A stretch of DNA of 9,930 nt. It comes from Planctomycetota bacterium. Lineage in GTDB: Bacteria > Planctomycetota > Planctomycetia > Pirellulales > Lacipirellulaceae. Below are positions 7,067-9,930 of this stretch, one piece after another; within the stretch, counting starts at the first letter, position 1, and the number at the start of each line of letters is the position of its first letter. The position numbers and the translations under genes were made by a program. The notes beneath the pieces were generated by a model. That model searched no databases. It worked only from the letters and a program-made list of their open reading frames with translations, and was not told the origin of the DNA. The stretch is taken from the NCBI GenBank assembly GCA_013151315.1, contig JAADIN010000087.1, forward strand, positions 1-9,930, given 5' to 3'.

Positions 7067-8392
7067 ATGGCGAAGAAAAAGCAAAGATCGGGTGGCAGAT
7101 ACCGAGGCCGCAACAACAACAACAACAACAATAGCGGCGGCGGTGGCGGAGGCGGTGGCGGTGGTGGCCGTTATCAAAACCGACAAGGTGGCGGACGTGG
7201 TAACCGTCGTAAAAATTCGTATCAGGATCGAAATCGTGAGCCGGATTACTCCGATAACGGCGATCCCTTGCCGCTCGTTCCCGGCTCAGGAGTGCTTGAA
7301 ATGCACCCTAACGGTTACGGATTCTTACGCGATCCCGCAAGAAATTTCACTCGCGAACGGACCGATCCTTTTGTGCCTGGCACGATGATCGAAAAATTCG
7401 GCCTACGCGAAGGGCTGTTGCTCCATGGCATGGTGCAACACCACCGAAAGCAGCAGGGCCCTCGCCTACGCGAGCTTCTGGATGTCGACGGCCTAGCCCC
7501 TGAAGATTACCTGAACGTCAAGACGTTCGACCAACTCACTCCCATCACCCCCGAGGAGTGGTTGCAGTTGGAAACCGATTCCGAGCCGCTCACCACCCGA
7601 GTGATGGACCTGCTCACTCCCATGGGCCGAGGACAACGGGCTCTCATTGTGGCCCCTCCGCGAACGGGCAAGACCGTATTGCTTCAGCACATCAGCAATG
7701 CGGTTTCGAAAAACTATCCTGATATATCGATGATGGTGTTGCTTATCGACGAACGTCCCGAAGAAGTAACCGACATGCGTCGAAGCATTCGAGGCGAAGT
7801 CTTTGCCAGCAGTTTAGACAACGACGTCGAAAGCCATGTCCGCCTTTCCCAGCTCGTGGTTGCCCGTTGCCAACGGCTTTCCGAGATGGGCAAAGACGTC
7901 TTTCTCTTGATGGATTCGATTACCCGACTGGCTCGAGCATTCAACAAATGGGTTGGTAACACGGGGCGAACGATGAGCGGCGGCGTTGACATCAAGGCGA
8001 TGGACATCCCCAAGAAACTGTTCGCCACGGCGAGAGCCTTTGAAGAAGGTGGTTCCCTGACAATCATCGGAACGGCTCTGATCGACACAGGCAGCCGGAT
8101 GGACGAACTTATTTTCCAGGAGTTCAAGGGCACCGGCAACATGGAGTTGGTTTTGGACCGCAAGCTAGCCGACCGGCGTGTTTGGCCCTCGATCGATATC
8201 GAGCAGTCGGGCACACGTCGCGAAGAAAAGCTTCTGCCGCCCGAGACGCTGCACGCGGCGACCATGCTCCGGCGAACGCTCTCTTCGATGCATCACCTTG
8301 ATGCGATGGAGCAGTTGACCACGAAGTTATCGAAATTCAAATCGAATGAAGAGTTCATTACGCTCATTCAAGGAGCGAAATCGCTCAACTAA
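7067..8392 (+). CDS. rho: Transcription termination factor Rho
   Basis: Rho is the hexameric RNA-dependent ATPase that ends transcription of untranslated RNA. The 441-residue product shows the RNA-binding cold-shock-like domain from about 74 (GVLEMHPNGYGFLRDP) to 145. The ATPase core follows: Walker A APPRTGKT at 196-203, DERPEEVTDM at 228-237, Walker B VFLLMDS at 278-284, the Q-loop region SGGVDIKAMDIPKKLF at 304-319, EEGGSLTIIGTALIDTGS at 326-343, and FKGTGNMEL at 353-361 followed by SGTRREE at 381-387. The N-terminal helical domain of E. coli Rho is missing. In its place is a disordered stretch of about 70 residues rich in Arg, Gly and Asn, including seven Asn and eleven Gly in a row. No in-frame start exists between the ATG and the stop at 7025-7027, so the missing domain is not a start error. 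AGGA at 7052-7055 is a rather distant ribosome site. The stop is 13 bases before tRNA-Ser. Confidence 0.97.
   Translation: MAKKKQRSGGRYRGRNNNNNNNSGGGGGGGGGGGRYQNRQGGGRGNRRKNSYQDRNREPDYSDNGDPLPLVPGSGVLEMHPNGYGFLRDPARNFTRERTDPFVPGTMIEKFGLREGLLLHGMVQHHRKQQGPRLRELLDVDGLAPEDYLNVKTFDQLTPITPEEWLQLETDSEPLTTRVMDLLTPMGRGQRALIVAPPRTGKTVLLQHISNAVSKNYPDISMMVLLIDERPEEVTDMRRSIRGEVFASSLDNDVESHVRLSQLVVARCQRLSEMGKDVFLLMDSITRLARAFNKWVGNTGRTMSGGVDIKAMDIPKKLFATARAFEEGGSLTIIGTALIDTGSRMDELIFQEFKGTGNMELVLDRKLADRRVWPSIDIEQSGTRREEKLLPPETLHAATMLRRTLSSMHHLDAMEQLTTKLSKFKSNEEFITLIQGAKSLN
7112..7168 (+). repeat. In-frame AAC and GGN codon repeats in rho
   Basis: Six AAC codons and one AAT (7112-7132) are followed by AGC and eleven Gly codons (7136-7168). 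The pure AAC run could lengthen or shorten by slippage without breaking the frame, changing the disordered Rho tail. Confidence 0.8.
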
Positions 8393-8405
8393 ACGAATTC
8401 CATCG

Positions 8406-8487
8406 GGAGGGTAAGCGAATGGCTAGCGGCCTGATTGGAATTCAGGTGCTCTGCAAAGAGTTGTGGGTTCGAGTCCCATGCCCTCCG
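8406..8487 (+). tRNA. tRNA-Ser (anticodon GGA)
   Basis: The acceptor stem pairs 8406-8412 with 8480-8486, six Watson-Crick pairs and one T-G pair, with G8487 as discriminator. The anticodon stem 8430-8434/8442-8446 is perfect. Its loop, TTGGAAT, gives anticodon GGA at 8437-8439, reading UCC and UCU. A long variable arm with a CTCT/AGAG stem (8449-8460) marks a class II tRNA, and the T-arm 8463-8479 contains TTCGAGT. CCA is not encoded. The D-arm is poor: only two pairs are clear (8415-8416 with 8426-8427) and the base after the acceptor stem is A instead of the usual T. It lies 13 bases after rho and is followed by an intrinsic terminator, so it may be cotranscribed with rho. Its 3' end is a typical integration target. 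Confidence 0.9.
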
Positions 8488-8490
8488 CTT

Positions 8491-8604
8491 TGACAAACAA
8501 TTGATGTCATCCGATGACAAATGATGTTAACCCGTTGCGGTGCAACGGGTTTTGTTTTGCGCGGTCGGGAAACTAAAAATGACGAAAAGTGTCAGCAAGT
8601 GTCA
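8491..8604. repeat. Cluster of TGACA/TGTCA motifs beside the tRNA
   Basis: The 5-mer occurs at 8491 (TGACA), 8505 (TGTCA), 8515 (TGACA), 8590 and 8600 (both TGTCA). The pair at 8505/8515 forms the inverted repeat TGTCAT-CCG-ATGACA. The pair at 8590/8600 is the tandem direct repeat AAGTGTCA with a 10-base period. The pairs flank the intrinsic terminator, next to the tRNA 3' end and the integrase remnant. They could be arm-type recombinase or regulator sites. Confidence 0.45.
8529..8557 (+). terminator. Intrinsic terminator after rho/tRNA-Ser
   Basis: A perfect 10-pair stem (8529-8538 with 8542-8551, AACCCGTTGC/GCAACGGGTT) with a 3-base loop GGT is followed by TTGTTTT. It lies 41 bases after the tRNA and is a strong factor-independent terminator for the rho/tRNA transcript. 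Confidence 0.85.
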
Positions 8605-8633
8605 TGCCAAGTCAATCGCGGAATAAGTTTTTA

Positions 8634-8654
8634 GGGTAAGCCACGGGGTAAGCC
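8634..8654. repeat. Direct repeat GGGTAAGCC, also matching the tRNA 5' end
   Basis: GGGTAAGCC occurs at 8634-8642 and 8646-8654, 12 bases apart. Its first eight bases also occur within the tRNA-Ser 5' end at 8409-8416. It lies just past the 3' end of the integrase remnant. It may be a relic of a recombination site. Confidence 0.4.
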
Positions 8655-8676
8655 GAGCATAGGTGCCTGAGAAAAA

Positions 8677-9345
8677 TCAGGTTCCACTACCAACGGCCTT
8701 CTCGACGATATCAATGATCTGTAATCGAATGTCATTGGATAGCTGTTCCCAAACATCTTGAAGCTTGCTGAGTTGCTCATCCGACTTTACCATTTCAGAT
8801 TGTTTGACGTCACTTAGAACAAGCCTCGGAAGCGACTCTACAGCACTGCCCAGTTCGTCGAGGTCCATACTCGTGTATGTCCCCATCGTGAGCTTTATGT
8901 CGCTGTGCCGCGCAAGTTTCTGGGCAATCGCAGGTTGCACTCTAGCTCTTGACAGCCCAGTAATAAATGTCGTTCGTTGGCCATGAAAGTCGAAAATTCG
9001 CCCTTGGTCATCTTTCACAGAAAGGCCTGCTCCCGTGAGATCTTTCCGGATCATTTCTGCAGATTTTCTCCACCAAGATCCTGGCCAAACTGGTTCATTT
9101 GGTTCCAATTCCGCAATGAATTCTTGGAAGAGTGTAGCCACATCTTTCGGCAGTGGGAGGCGATCTTGCTTCCGTCGCTTGGAGTTGCTTGCATGAAGAG
9201 CAACCGAAGGTACTTTCGATGAGAAGTTAAAGGACTCCGGAGTAAGACTACGCAGCTCTTTACGTCGCAATCCAGTTCGCAAGGCAAGCAAGTACAGCAT
9301 TGCTCTTTGTTTTCCATTTTGACGACGAAAAATTTTCTCACTCGC
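8677..9345 (-). pseudogene. Tyrosine recombinase (integrase), catalytic domain only, 5'-truncated
   Basis: Read leftward from about 9345, this is the catalytic domain of a phage-type tyrosine recombinase. It has the first active-site Arg in TGLRRKEL (codon 9267-9265), a candidate beta-hairpin Lys in NSKRRKQ, HGQR supplying His and the second Arg, LARHSDIKLTMGTY supplying the second His, and the nucleophilic Tyr (codon 8877-8875). All catalytic residues are present. The N-terminal SAM-like core-binding and arm-binding domains are missing. The frame stays open to 9522, but from about 9345 upward it only runs antisense to the transposase fragment and makes no integrase sense. The gene ends 190 bases from the tRNA-Ser 3' end, the usual position for an integrase of a tRNA-inserted element. 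A DNA-cleaving domain alone would not be expected to integrate, so it is called a pseudogene. Confidence 0.8.
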
Positions 9346-9361
9346 CAAGGTTGTAAATCGC

Positions 9362-9930
9362 AGTCGAAAACTGAAGCGCCTGGCGGGTAGGAACGGCTGC
9401 AAGCAAGAGTTGCTAGTCGAAGAACGCACCACGATGCTTGATCTGCCTCGGCAAGCGTTTGACGCACGAAGAGTGACCCAGGTAGCCGCCAACTCGCTGT
9501 CGCTGGTGCGATTCGACACCAATAGTTACTCGGTTCCCGTAAAATACGCCCATCGGCATCTCACGGTGGTGGCCAGCGTTGACCAGGTCCGGCTCGTCTT
9601 CCAGGGGCAGCTCGTGGCTCGCTATGCTCGGCATTGGGGGCGAGAGCAGCACGTCTTTGATCCAGTGCATTATCTGGCCCTACTCCAGCGAAAGCCGGGA
9701 GGTTTTGATCATGCCCGGCCACTAGAGAAGTGGAATCTCCCAACATGTTTTACGACTCTACGCCGAAGAATGGAGACCGAGCCAGACGGACTGGGAACGC
9801 GTGAATACATTCGTACCTTACGATTGTTGGAATCAAGTACCGTGACCGATCTTGCGGGTGCGGTCGAGTATGCCCTCGATATCGGAATCCATGATGCCGA
9901 TAGCATTCGGGTCATTTTAGAGCATCGGCG
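9362..9930 (+). pseudogene. istA: IS21-family transposase IstA, C-terminal part, lacking its 5' end and running off the window
   Basis: The plus-strand frame with codons beginning at 9362 is open to the window end and reads as the C-terminal half of IstA. Landmarks are KQELLVEERTTMLDLP, VRFDTNSYSVPVKYAH, HWGREQHVFDPVHYL, LLQRKPGGFDHARPLEKW, LRRRMETEP and GTREYIRTLRLLE. IstA cuts and joins the ends of IS21 elements together with the ATPase IstB. The N-terminal helix-turn-helix and the DDE catalytic core that should precede this part are missing, because the frame runs into the integrase remnant near 9350. The frame is open back to 9323, but without IstA character there. IstB, if present, would lie beyond the right edge. 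The element is inactive unless its other half lies elsewhere. Confidence 0.85.

Noticed and set aside
8666..8681. CCTGA/TCAGG hairpin at the end of the integrase remnant
   Set aside because: The stem is five pairs and the T-run on the minus strand is in the loop, so it is not a terminator.
9346..9522. Apparent N-terminal 59 residues of the integrase
   Set aside because: This part is the antisense of the IstA reading frame, Ser/Arg-rich and unlike any integrase core-binding domain.
9413..9915. Minus-strand open frames of 85, 61 and 68 codons at the right end
   Set aside because: They are antisense to the well-conserved IstA reading frame.
1..9930. CRISPR array or toxin-antitoxin/defence cassette
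   Set aside because: No regularly spaced direct repeats and no paired small genes of these types were seen.

Overview
The window looks like chromosomal DNA of a Planctomycete, probably a Pirellula/Rhodopirellula-type bacterium. This is inferred from the mix of families: many exported proteins of uncharacterised type, a ChbG/YdjC-like protein with a signal peptide, a thioredoxin-YHS fusion, weak or absent Shine-Dalgarno sites, and a Rho factor with a disordered Gly/Asn/Arg-rich front. No rRNA or other decisive taxonomic marker is present.

Layout. (1) 1-3785, minus strand: a co-directional run of five genes whose products all start with a signal peptide. In transcription order they are an STN-domain protein (3785-2811), a ChbG/YdjC-fold protein with altered metal-site residues (2706-1690), a small Tyr-rich basic protein (1684-1241), a WD40-like/TolB-like beta-propeller (1206-112) and the first codons of another exported protein (62 to beyond position 1). 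Three of these junctions are 5 to 49 bases long, so genes two to five look like one operon for envelope or periplasmic proteins. (2) 3953-4615, plus strand: a cytoplasmic HEAT/TPR protein, divergent from the operon, with a good sigma70-like promoter. (3) 4614-4691: a large palindrome filling the gap between convergent genes. (4) 5948-4698, minus strand: an exported thioredoxin-fold protein with a CGPC motif, a long low-complexity linker and two YHS-like repeats. (5) 5949-7066: about 1.1 kb without a supportable gene. It holds a near-perfect 27-pair palindrome (6176-6238) related in plan to the one at 4614-4691. (6) 7067-8392, plus strand: transcription terminator Rho, followed after 13 bases by a class II tRNA-Ser(GGA) (8406-8487) and an intrinsic terminator (8529-8557). 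(7) 8488-9930: remains of mobile DNA. A tyrosine recombinase catalytic domain on the minus strand ends near the tRNA and has lost its 5' part. Abutting it head to head at about 9345-9362 is the C-terminal part of an IS21-family IstA transposase on the plus strand, which has also lost its 5' part and runs off the window.

The right end is therefore probably a tRNA-Ser-associated integration hotspot where an integrase was broken by, or rearranged with, an IS21 element. I do not see a complete new defence or mobile system. The items most worth a second look are the degenerate ChbG-like protein, the Rho factor lacking its N-terminal helical domain, the truncated integrase/IstA junction, the TGTCA-motif cluster beside the tRNA, and the palindrome family.
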